64,000 nt of DNA, from contig CM043705.1 of the NCBI GenBank assembly GCA_023935145.1, positions 60,618,584 to 60,682,583 of the forward strand. Reading direction: 5' to 3'. The DNA is from Bretschneidera sinensis. Lineage: Eukaryota; Streptophyta; Magnoliopsida; Brassicales; Akaniaceae. This document shows, piece after piece, positions 1 through 9,954 of the stretch. Position 1 is the first letter of the stretch. Each line of letters opens with the position of its first letter. Below the pieces are notes generated by a model that saw nothing but the letters and a program-made list of their open reading frames with translations, did no database searches and was not told the origin of the DNA. Made by a program: the position numbers and the translations under genes.

Positions 1-139
1 AACTTGCACATGTAGGCGGGAATAAGATTTTGTATAATTTAGTTAGATTTTGATGAGTTATTCATTAAGGAACAAGGTAGGAATTACAAGTTTGTTTCAT
101 GTTATGCTTTCTTGTGGAAAACTTTGATTGGAAAATAAT

Positions 140-225
140 CTAGTTCTGAAGTAGAGTTGCTTATAGGAGTTCATTCCAGTTATCCGGAAGTCCAGGGAGA
201 CAACAAGGGTTTCTCCATGACTGTA
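140..225 (-). pseudogene. TBL: TBL 3'-exon fragment cut by CACTA insertion
   Basis: The last 86 bases of a TBL gene read on the minus strand, ending in a TAG stop at 140-142. They align with the 3' end of exon 5 in the other array members but are diverged: Cys-His motif positions near the break no longer match. The CACTA terminus begins at 226, so the rest of the gene is missing here. Bases 1-139 are the matching 3' flank. A second copy lies at 52,514-52,599. It cannot encode a working esterase. Confidence 0.8.
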
Positions 226-492
226 CACTACAAGTCAAAAGGTCATCACCGGCGCTTTTTGTTTTTTTTTGCATATTTCGACGCTTTAAAGTGCCGCAAT
301 ATGCATATTTTTTCGGTGCTTAGAAGCGCCGATATATTTCGGTCCTTTTAAGCGCCGATATATTTCGGTCCTTTTAAGCGCCGAAATACACCGGTGCTTA
401 AAAGCGCCAAAATACACCGACGCTTAAAAGTGCCACTATATTACGGTCATATTATGCATATTGCGGCACTTTTAAGCGCCGCTAAAAGTGAT
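226..492. repeat. CACTA terminus and subterminal repeats
   Basis: After CACTACAAG there are many direct and inverted copies of short units such as AAGCGCCG and CGGCGCTTTT, spaced 20-40 bases apart. In CACTA elements such arrays bind the TNP1-type protein. The sister array at 52,600-52,870 carries extra repeat units. Confidence 0.85.
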
Positions 493-956
493 TTTAATTG
501 TGTTTTTTACATTATTTTGGCTTAAATATCAACACTAATACCCTTCAATAAATAAAATGTAACATCAAATCCATAAAATTTGAAATGTTCTTCAATATAG
601 AAAATGTGTCATCAAATATCCATAAAAATTCTATTAATCAATACAAAAGTCATTTCATTTACACAAAAAATAATCATAGTTAACATATAAAATTCTTACA
701 AAACAAAATAATAGAATGTAGTCTGAAAAATTATTTTACCATCACACTTGACATCAATTATGAGGTCCTCTATTAACCAACTGTTGTAGTAAAGACTTCA
801 GCTCATCAACTTAGGATTACGTACTGTTCATTTGATCATCGTGCTTCGCTGTTATTTCTTGAATCTGATGCGTCTGCTGTTTAATCTGATACGCATACTG
901 TTTAATCTGATGCGCATGTTGTTGATTGTTTTCTTCTATTTGTGCTTTTAGACTAT

Positions 957-1175
957 TTATCTCTTCAGCATAAGCCCTCCCATATCATTCCTAATTTGAG
1001 CCGAAAATCCATACACAGCAGAGGGTGTAACTCCAAACCCTTGACCTCGGACACGACTGGAACTCTCTTCACCTATAAGCTTGGTGAAGACTTCATTTTG
1101 TATTGCTAAATTATTGCTAGTATCAGAGGATCCTGAAGCTGCAAAAAGTTCAACAACACGAGCTTCAGCTGTCAC
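957..1175 (-). pseudogene. TNP1-like CACTA transposase, 3' exon, copy A
   Basis: This exon starts after a good splice acceptor (TTGTAG on the minus strand, just above 1,175) and reads about 72 codons to a stop at 957. Its content matches the C-terminal part of plant Transposase_24 (Ptta/En/Spm) proteins: a stretch similar to AIQNEVFTKLIGEESSSRVR, followed by a GFGVTPSAVYG-like segment. The upstream exons lie at 3,579-4,833, so the intervening intron is about 2.4 kb and holds the antisense RPA1 fragment. The gene is disabled by stops in its 5' exons. The split structure is inferred from splice signals and order. Confidence 0.72.
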
Positions 1176-2246
1176 CTACAATTAGGAAACAATAAAGATT
1201 AAATGCCCCCAAATATTATGCAGCGAAAGTATCATAACAGAAAAGTTGCTTATAAGATTTTATAGAAAAACGGGCAGAGTTCCCCCTATATTTCCATAAA
1301 ACCTCCTGCAAAGGAAAAACAAAAATACAGTTCAATGCTTATTTTCTATCTATATTTCCATAATACATTTTATATATGTATTAATAACAGACATAGGAAG
1401 AACCGCAAGCATATTTCCTAAAAAAAAAAAAGATAAAGCATATTTGCTGCCTTTCTGTCAAACTAGTATGCGTTACTCATACTAACATCTTTTCAAATCA
1501 CAAAGGCAGACGTGGCACAAATAAAGCCTTCATCAAAAGATCAATAATAAGGTAGCAATGCTAGTTGTATTTACTCATACTAACATCTTTAAGAAGATAC
1601 TAACATCATAAAACCAGAAAAAAAAAAAAAAAAAAAAAAAAAAATTCAAGAAATTGATGAAAATATATGTGTTTTAAAGTCTAAAGACAGTTAAACATTT
1701 ATAGTTACAATCTAAATTCTAAATTCTAGTTGATAATTGGAATAAACTTGCCTGCAATAAAAAGAACTGCCATGAGCATACAATCAATTGATTCTTAATG
1801 AAAAACCACACTGAACAATTTGAGAATAAAGATTTCTGTTAAAATAAATACTATCAATAAGCAACTACACCCCAACTAAAATCAAAGCCTGAAGCAACCA
1901 AGAAACAAAGCTGCAACAAAGGTTCCCTAACATTACAGAGCAAGCTTAAGCTGCTGAAAAAGTGGTTCCACCAAGACAATGTAAAACTGCTACCAGATAA
2001 GGGCAGCAACAACCGAAAAGTTCCAACAGACAAAACAGACAGCTGCAAGAACTTAGCAGAGAGAAAAATCGATACGAAAAAAATCAATACAAGTTCCAGG
2101 ACAATAGATGATACTTTAACATCTCAAATGTTGGAGTGATTTGATGAATGGTTGCAAATTTGCAACATGTTAATACAAGTTGTAGTTCTTAGAGTGAATA
2201 GAAAATGTGTTACTTTGATATTAGAATTTTCTTTTATTTTGTGCAG
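1176..2246. other. TNP1 intron sequence, no gene seen
   Basis: AT-rich non-coding DNA between the TNP1 3' exon and the captured RPA1 fragment. It contains a run of 24 A residues near 1,621-1,644 (shorter at 54,006 in the second copy). I see no supported gene on either strand. Confidence 0.6.
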
Positions 2247-2986
2247 GTTGTATTTTTCAGCACTAGAGCATATATAAGCTTCATCAAGCCTAATCAGGCA
2301 ATGTGGTACCGGGCTTGCAAAACTTGGAACAAGAAAGTGACTGAGGCTATTGGTTCTAGGTATTGGTGTGAAGGGTGCCAGAAGAATGATCAAGAATGCA
2401 GTTTAAGGTGAGAGACTTCAGATATTTAAGTAATCATAATTTATACACATAATGGGAATTCATTAAGCTTTTCATGTATTTCTTATGGTAATAAAGTCTT
2501 TGGTCTCTTTTCAGATATATAATGGTAGTGAAAGTCTCTGATGCAAGTGGTGAAGCTTGGGTTTCTATAGTCAACGAAGAAGCAGAGAGGATCATTGGGT
2601 GTTCTGCCGATGAGCTTGATAAACTGAAATCTCAGGTCAGCTACCAATGAAATTAATCTACTTCCAACAAGCAAAGAAGATTGTCAATTAATTTATAATT
2701 TTTATCTTCTTATCATTTACAGGATGGAGAAGAAAATGGAAACCAACTGAAACTCAAACAAGCTACTTGGGTTCCTCATCTTTTTCGGGTCAGTGTTGCT
2801 CAGAATGAATACAATAGTGAGAAGAAGCAAAGGATAATTGTCAGGGCAGTTGCCCCAGTTGATTTTGCTACTGAATCCAAATTTTTACTTGAAGAGATAT
2901 CAAAGATCAATCTCCATATAAAGCAAGCAAAAACTCAAAGGACTACAGCATCCAAACAACGAAAGAAACACGAATCCCTGGAATAA
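2247..2986 (+). pseudogene. RPA1: Captured RPA1 (RPA70) gene fragment inside CACTA, copy A
   Basis: Three exons with intact GT..AG introns: 2,247-2,407, 2,515-2,635 and 2,723-2,986. They read in one frame to a TAA stop. The product is similar to the C-terminal OB-fold of plant replication protein A large subunits, the single-strand DNA-binding and zinc-ribbon domain: it contains SFIKPNQAMWYRACKT, RYIMVVKVSDASGEAW, IIGCSADELDKL and WVPHLFRVSVAQNEYN. The N-terminal two thirds of RPA1 are absent and no promoter is evident. Retained introns show capture from genomic DNA rather than by retroposition. The second zinc-ligand cysteine expected after CKT is Trp here (TGG), so zinc binding is probably lost. 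The fragment lies antisense within the TNP1 intron. Its frame is open, so an expressed chimaeric transcript is possible but not shown. Confidence 0.88.
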
Positions 2987-3578
2987 AATGCAGCCAAAAC
3001 CAATTAACAGAAGCACTCTCAGAAAGATCCGCTACGGCCTTTCGAAGCAACAAGAACTAGCAAACTAGATAAAACTAACTCATTGACAACCATTGTATAA
3101 CTTCAATTCAACAACTTCAGCAAAATAAGGCAAAATAGCAAACAGAACTGTCCAAAGCATAGCAATTCTCTACGGAAAAAGATACAAACATCTATACTGC
3201 AACTATACTAACATCCACAATCAGCACCCTAAGACCAAGTTCATACCAAAAATACCAACAATCCCGTGATAAGACAAAGATTTTTGAAAATAAAACGTTA
3301 ATTAAACCAGCCAACAACTCCAAATTGTCACCAAGGCGGGTTGCCAAATAATACTAAGGGTTAGTTGGTAAATCAGAAGGTTGAGTTATAACTTAAGGCC
3401 AACAGTGTTATATCTCAAAAGCCAACATTTCCCACAATGACCCAACATCACTCATTTGAATGAGTGATACAAAGAAACATGCATCAAAACTAGAGTATAA
3501 TCCAACAACGATAAGAGTAAGTTAATTACTATTGTTAACTATCATACATAAAACCATCATATACGTAAGTGAACTTAC
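2987..3578. other. TNP1 intron sequence, no gene seen
   Basis: AT-rich DNA between the RPA1 stop and the next TNP1 exon. It may include the 3' flank carried over with the RPA1 fragment. No open frame or repeat here is convincing. Confidence 0.5.
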
Positions 3579-4833
3579 CACAAATTGTCATGATGCTTCA
3601 TCAATGAAAGTTTCATCCTTGCGTTTATGAGTTTCAGCAAAAAACTCTACGCGCTCGGGCTCATTTCCATGTTTCATCTCCTACCATTTATGAAAAGAGT
3701 TCAAACAATTTCTCAATACACTACACCTCAAATGAAAGATTGGATGAATGAAGGAAATCAACTCATATATTCATCCCGTCTTCTTGCAAAACTCTTTAAA
3801 CCAGTCGTGTGAGGACATTGTTGTCTTTCATGTGCCGCTATCCCTATAGTAAAATATTTCTACAACAATAATAAACCAATTGAATAATAAGTCATTATTA
3901 GAAAATAGAAACAATGAGAATCCAAATGAGCATAATTATGAAAAACAACCTCACTCTGCTCAGAGAACTAGTAGTTCACCAGTTGCTTCCATTGGTCTTG
4001 ATCTACTCCTTTTGGAACATTATTGCTCAAAACTTGTTGTTTTGTTTTGTTCCTCACGTGGTCCCTTTTAAGCACATATCGGTAGTCCTTCCATTTTTTC
4101 CCTATCATCCTCAATAAAATTTTGTCTATCGCCTCAATCATAGGGTAATGGAATTTCCTCTACCACAAAGAAAGGAAATCGATGTCAAATAAGCATTTTT
4201 GGTGTTAGGGATTATGCATGTACAACACCACAAAAACAAAAACAAACAAAAAAGAATTGGAAGAAAACCCGAAATTAAGTTGTTGTTACTTACCCGAATC
4301 AATAAAACAATGTCTTTCTTGTAGTTAGAAGGGACTTTCTTCCAATCCGTGTAATTAAGCGGACAGAGGTTCCCTCTCTTTGCAACCTTGCCGAACCAAC
4401 TACTTAATATTTGGCCGCCTTTTTTAATAATTTGATTATGTGCATTGAAGTGGACCACAATTTTTTCCCCACATTCAAGGGACCACACTTGTGAGGTTCT
4501 CAGGACACGTGTTTGCTTCCTCACCCTCCCTTCAGAATCTATACATTGAAAACATAAATTTTATAATTAGTATAACAATGTGATATCGAACTAGTTATAA
4601 AGAGAATGTGTTATAAGACAAAAATTACCAATTATCTCATATTGTTCACTATCATTGTTTTCACTTTCCGTTGTTATTGGCTCAGTCTCAGAATCATTTT
4701 GCGAGTCATGATCATCATCAAAGTGATACTCATGCTCATGGTTAATATCTTCTTGATGGTGTGAAGACTAAGCTAGAGACTGGTTTGACATGTTATCTCT
4801 GACTGAGGGAGGAATATATTTTGACCTAAACAT
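3579..4833 (-). pseudogene. TNP1-like CACTA transposase, 5' exons, copy A
   Basis: The likely start is the Met at 4,833 (MFRSKYIPPSVRDN). The acidic first exon runs to about 4,629 and contains TGG-to-TAG at 'SLA*SSH', a stop not present in the second copy. Exon 2 (4,538-4,294) matches Transposase_24: IVVHFNAHNQIIKKGGQILS and NYTDWKKVPSNYKKDI. A further exon (about 4,130-3,579) continues with IGKKWKDYRYVLK and ends near FFAETHKRKDETFIDEA at a GTAAGT donor. An in-frame TAG after 'WKQLVNY' is shared by both copies. TNP1-type proteins bind subterminal repeats and help TNP2 cut the element. This copy is non-functional. Confidence 0.8.
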
Positions 4834-5248
4834 CTTGCAATCTGTATACATAAAAACATAAAAAAGATTATATCTCACACTATCAAGAATGTATTAAAAG
4901 TTAACAAGAATTAGAAGAACCACACTTGAAATATAGGAATAGTCAAGGGCTCGCAGCAAATGCAGCAATCAATAACTTTAAAGTACCTGTGAACAAATGA
5001 ATAAATTAGTGTTTCAAATAGGATTTAAAGAACAAGCAATAATCAATGATACAACTAAACATAAATTTACGACATTCTGAAGTAACATTCCACAAACTGT
5101 AGGCAAAAAAGTTCAGGACTCTTGAACTGTGTGATACAAAGCAACAGTAACCCGATAGAATACAATAAAACATTACAAAACTCGTTGACACACATGTGTA
5201 TCACATAAATGCACATCCAGATACAATTACATGGAAATGTACATAAAA

Positions 5249-6383
5249 CTAGTTGGTATCTTCATCAATGTCCATCTTAGCCCAGGTTGAGATACAATCT
5301 AATTGATCGTCTACCACTACATTAGAAGGCATGCACTGATTGTAAGTGTCATCATCCTCTTCTTGCATTTTTTCCCCCATTTCATATAGGTCCCTTGGCT
5401 TTGTGATCACAACATGATACCATTCCTTTCTTGTTGGGTCTTGCTCATAAAACACTTGTTTCACTTGAGATGAAATAACGAACGTGTCATCCTTCAATAA
5501 CTAACCAATGTGTATGAACTTATTCAAGTTCACAAGAATGCACCCACTTGCATCTTCCTTTAAACCCCTGGGTGAATTAATATCCACCCAATCACAACAG
5601 AACAACACAATCTTAAATGTCTCATAGTAATCCAACTCGATGATATCTTTGAGCACACCATAATACATTTTATCATCTGCTACAACCATAACTCTCGAAT
5701 TCTGAGATCGTCTAAACCTCTCACGTTCCTTTGTGTGCAATTTAAAACTGTTGATGTTGAATCCATTAAATCTCCTAACAACATTATTCAGACCTCGAGC
5801 AAAGGCAATTATTTCATATGAATAATTGTTATCTACCATCCATGGCACCTAAATATTTTCTAACAATTAATATGAGACAACAACAGTCAATGTTTTATTG
5901 AAAACACTTATAACATTCGAAGACAATTGTTATTATGCCTAACCTGTCTCATTAGCCACAAGAGAAATTTCTCAACCAACCACTTTTGTTTGAGACTTTG
6001 TATTGGTCGATTGGAATGGTTGGTTAGTCTTTGAGAAGCCAAAAATTCGCCGTAATAATTGATGTTTTTATCTAACTGTTAGCCATCACAGTGATAACCA
6101 CAGATAATAACAACTCAATTTAAACACATGATTACTAAGTTCCTTTATTGATACTAACCTACAAAGGTCTGAAAGTTTATCATTATGGAGCAACACATAA
6201 CGATGTGCTTGAGCCAATGACATGTCATTGAGCTCAACACTTACAATCTTTCCCATTATTCGTCTACCCGAGGAAAACATATATTCATCCGAATAATTTA
6301 CAGTATCATTATTCCTTTGGGGGCAGTTGAATTTTGTCTCTACACCTTTGAAGTATTGTGAGAAATATGTTAGATACTCTTCC
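5249..6383 (-). pseudogene. TNP2 CACTA transposase, C-terminal part, copy A
   Basis: Read on the minus strand down from the Copia insertion, this encodes the post-catalytic part of a TNP2 transposase. First comes EEYLTYFSQYFKGVETKFN and a GRRIMGKIVSVELNDMSLAQ-like linker (6,280-6,086). Then follows the DUF4216 domain (5,848-5,249), with ILVNLNKFIHIG, SSQVKQVFYEQDP and WYHVVITKPRDLYEMGEKMQ. A TAG stop between 'FIHIG' and 'LLKDDTFV' is present in both copies, so this transposase was dead before the duplication. It continues N-terminally at 9,955. Confidence 0.85.
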
Positions 6384-6897
6384 TGTTGGTATTTGTCTAA
6401 AGTTTAAACATGTCTAAATATGGTTCAAAGATGGTTAAAGTCTAAACCAAGGTTAGAGTATTAAAATAAAGCAAGTTAAAAGACTGAACACATGTGTGTG
6501 CATCACTTTGGAGCAAGGAAAGGGTAGGCGCACTAGTGTGCGCACTTCAGCACACAAGCAGGAAAAAGTGTGCGCACTGCTGGCACACAGAATAGAGACC
6601 CCCTGACCCGCACCAGTGCCATGCCTCTCCCCACCAGCGCCTCGCTGTCCAGAATAGGCTGCAAGTGTCCTCTGCCCAATGCCATGCCACCCCCTGTTGA
6701 GCGCCTAGGCGCTAGGCACACCAAAGCACACATGGACAGCATGCTTTAACCTCCTCTTGGGTGTGTGGGTGCAAGGTTAAAATGCACAGCACCATTTAGG
6801 ATTGATGGAGGGCCATGGTTAAGTGGCAATCAAGATCTAAGGGTGGAGATTGACTCACAAGAATGGATAAGAAGTGGGTGCACTAAATAAGGGGTTA
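6384..6897 (+). repeat. Copia 5' LTR, truncated
   Basis: Matches the first part of the 3' LTR at 8,917, including the GTGCGCAC-rich stretch, up to 'CACTAAATAAGGGGTTA'. There the LTR breaks off into the pol remnant. The TATA-like motif present in the 3' LTR (CTATATAAGG, 9,469) is changed to CTAAATAAGG. Confidence 0.85.
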
Positions 6898-8835
6898 TTT
6901 TTAAGGAATCCTTAGAAAAGAAGGGCATGAAACTGATTATAAGTAGGGATGTTATTTTTAATGAATTATTATTTCCCTACTTGGAGAAAACTAACCCTGC
7001 AGGGGTCAGTCCGGAAGTTGTGGATCATCGCATCAATGAGAACTCGGTTTAGGTAGAGCAAATAAGGCAAGAGGGTTCGGACCAGGTAGAGCCCTTGGAT
7101 GAAGGCTAAGCTCAAGAAACTCAAGAAGAGGCTGAACAAGAAAAGGTTGATGCAGTAAGTCAGAATGACTACCAGCTCACAAGAGACCAGGGAAGGAGGG
7201 TGGTTAGACCACCTTTGAGATATAGGTTTGCGGATGCTAATGTAGCAGCTCCTTGGATAGAATGAGAGGTTGAACCAGAAACTTACATAGATGCCATGGA
7301 GTGTAAGGATTCGTCAAAGTGGAAGCTGGCTATGGAGGAAAAAATATATTCTTTGATGAAGAACAACTCTTGGGAGTTGGTGCCCAAACCTGAAAAACAT
7401 AGAGTTGTGGATTATAAATGGCTCTACAAGATTAAAGAAGGGAATACTCCAGGGGATGAAGTCCGGTATAAAGCTAGGCTGGTGATGAAGGGGTTCACAC
7501 AAAAAGAAGGCATAGATTTCACCGAAATCTTCTCACCGGTTGTGAAGTACAAGAGATACGGATGGTGTTAGCATTGGTGGTCCAATTTTATTGGGAAATT
7601 GAGCAAATGGATGTGAAGACAGCATTCTTACACGGAGAGCTTGATGAGACCATTTTCATGAGGCAACCCGAAGGCTATGAGGAAGGAAGGCAATGAGAGT
7701 TAGTGTGCAAATTGAAGAAATCTCTTTATGGCTTGAAGCAATCACCTCGACAATGAATAAGAGGTTTGATTCCTTTGTAATCAGCTTAGGTTTCATGAGG
7801 AGCTACTATGATTCATGCTTGTACTATAAGGGGCAGAAGGTTGAGGAAGTGGTGATCATCCTCATCTATGTTGATGATATGTTTCTGGTTAGGAGTAGTA
7901 TAGAGAGGATAAAGAAACTGAAGGCTCAACTCAGTGAGGAGTTTGAGATGAAGGATCTTGGCCATGCACAGAAGATCCTTGGGATGTGTATCATTCGGGA
8001 AAGAGAGAGAAACATATTGAAGATCTCTCAAACTTCTTACATAGAGAATATGATATCTAAATTCTCTATGAAAGATAACAAACCAGTCAAGGTTCCCTTT
8101 GTTGGTCATTTCAAGTTCTCCAACGATCAATGTCTAAGATCGTAGGCGGAAAAGAAAGAAATGGAGAAAGTCCCTTACTCTAGTGCAGTTGGTTCTGTTA
8201 TGTTCACCATAGTAAGCACTAGACCTGACATTGCTCATGCAATGAGTGTTCTCAGTAGGTTTATAAGTAATCCCAAAAAGGAGCATTGGTTTGGGATGAA
8301 GTGGTTGCTGAGGTACTTGAAGGGAAGCCCAGAAGTAGGGCTGGTTTATGAGAGAGGTAAGTCCATCTGCCTTGAGGGTTTTGTGGATTCAGACTATGGA
8401 GCAGACCGGGATAAAAGGAGATCGATTACCTCCTACTTCTTTAACTTAAATGGATGTTGTGTAAGTTGGAAGGCTCAGTTGCAGCCAGTGGTAGCACTCT
8501 CAACAACTGAGGCTGAGTACATAGCGGCTACGGAGGCCATTAAGGAAGCTATATGGTGCAAAGGGTTGCTGGAAGAGTTGAAGGTACTGGAGGAGCAGGT
8601 TGTGGTGTTTTTGGATAGTCGAAGTGCATTGCACTTATGTAAGAATCTGGTGTTCCATGAGAGGACAAAGCACATGGATGTTCGGTATCATTTCATTTTG
8701 GAAAATGTTGCGAAAGGATGCATCCATTTGGACAAGGTAGCCGTGGAAGAAAATCCTGCGGATTTGGGTACTAAAGTTCTACCTCTAAGTAAGTTCTATC
8801 ATTGCCTTGGACTACTTAGGATTGAAGTTGGTTAA
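6898..8835 (+). pseudogene. Copia pol remnant (reverse transcriptase-RNase H), copy A
   Basis: The frame starts in the integrase C-terminus (about 6,905-7,270, with stops) and enters reverse transcriptase at 7,296 (MECKDSSKW, KARLVMKGFTQKEGIDFTE). A one-base deletion at about 7,553 (CAAGAGATACG against CAAGACGATACG in the second copy) breaks the frame. Another indel after 'LKQSPRQ' is shared by both copies. The RT active-site block ILIYVDDMFLV is intact at about 7,858-7,890. RNase H follows at 8,161-8,835 with VDSDYGADRDKRRS, ALSTTEAEYIAATEA and HMDVRYHFI, ending at TAA. No functional polyprotein is possible. Confidence 0.85.
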
Positions 8836-8916
8836 TTGATGACTCAAGATGATTTTGGATCCCGAAGCTCTCTACAAAAATGGTTCGGGTTTAAACACTT
8901 AGACAAAGGTAGAGAT

Positions 8917-9949
8917 TGTTGGTATTTTTCTAAGGTTGAAACATCTCTAAACATGGTTCAAAGATGGTTAAAGTCTAAACCAAGGTTGGAGTATTAAAAT
9001 ACAGCAAGTTAAAAGACTGCACACATGTGTGTACATCACTTTGGAGCAAGGAAATGGTAGGCGCACTAGTGTGCGCACTTCAGCACACAAGCAGGAAAAA
9101 GTGTGCGCACAGCTGTGTGAAGGGACAGCATCAGTGTGCGCCATGCCGCCCCTTCACCAGTGCTTAGGCGCATAGAATGGAGACCTCCTAATCCACACCA
9201 GTGCCACACCTCTCCCCACTAGCGCCTCGCCATCCAGAATGGGCTGCAAGTGTGCTCTGCCCAGCGCCATGCAGCCCCCTGTTGAGCGCCTAGGCACTAG
9301 GCACACCAATGCACACATGGACAGCATGCTTTAACCTCCTCTTGAGTGTGTGGGTGCAAGGTTAAAATGCACAGTACAACTTAGGATTAATGGAGGGCCA
9401 TGGTTAAGTGGCAATCAAGATCTAAGGGTGGAGATTGACTCACAAGAATGGACAAGAAGTGGGTGCACTATATAAGGGGTTACCTAGCTTCATTTTCTAG
9501 GTACAACAAGAGAGAACAACACAAGTTTGTGATATACTTTGAGATCAATTATAATACAAGAGAGAATTATGTGAGAGTGAAAAAGATCAAACACAAGAGG
9601 GACTCATTGTAGTGAGGCTGGTTGTAAAGAGAGAGAAGTCTAGATTAGATAGAGAGCATTGTTAGTTCTTATCTTCTTCCTTTCTTCTCTTCTTGGTTTC
9701 TTCAAGAACTTGAGCTTCTTGAAGAGGGTTGTTGTATTTGTAAAGAATTATTGATTTAGCGCAGAGAGTTCGGAGGAACTTACGGGGATGTAGGCACATT
9801 GTCGAACCTCGATAACAATTGCTTGTCTTATTTCTTTCTTTGATTTTCGGTTCTTGTCTTTGATTGCTGTATTTCTTTCTACAAGTCATTCTAGACTTGG
9901 GTGTTTGGAAGATCACCACCTGGGCATCTTGTCAAGGTGATTTCCAACA
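8917..9949 (+). repeat. Copia 3' LTR
   Basis: Bounded by the polypurine tract on the left and the 5-bp target duplication on the right. It has TG..CA ends and a CTATATAAGG TATA-like box at about 9,469. The GC-rich middle is rich in CACAC and GCGCAC words. Confidence 0.88.
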
Positions 9950-9954
9950 CTTCT

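Larger units (their letters stand above)
1..8669. repeat. Segmental duplication, copy A
   Basis: This block matches 52,375-61,045 nearly base for base at an offset of 52,374-52,375. By eye the copies differ at roughly one base in 50-100 plus a few short indels. It contains the 3' end of a TBL gene, the CACTA element with its RPA1 capture, and most of the Copia insertion. Both copies share the same insertion points and several of the same disabling mutations, so the transposons were already in place and partly dead when the block was duplicated. The left limit is set by the window edge, so the true duplication is longer. Confidence 0.93.
6384..9949 (+). mobile_element. Defective Copia LTR retrotransposon inserted in TNP2, copy A
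   Basis: The element starts TGTTGGTATTTG at 6,384 and ends TTCCAACA at 9,949. The flanks are CTTCC (6,379-6,383) and CTTCT (9,950-9,954), a 5-bp target duplication with one change. The 3' LTR is 8,917-9,949 (1,033 bp), preceded by a polypurine tract at about 8,903-8,916. The 5' LTR is cut short (6,384-6,897) and joins directly to the end of the integrase region, so the primer site, gag, protease and integrase core are missing. The remaining pol carries frameshifts and stops. The element belongs to the same family as the minus-strand Copia at 28,903-34,345. Confidence 0.9.

Noticed and set aside
157..351. Plus-strand frame at the CACTA terminus
   Set aside because: It spans the TBL exon remnant and CACTA subterminal repeats; composition is repeat-driven.
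6533..6742. Cys- and Arg-rich minus-strand frame in the Copia LTR (also at 58,908)
   Set aside because: It lies wholly inside the GC-rich LTR section and is not kept open in the 3' LTR copy at 9,060.
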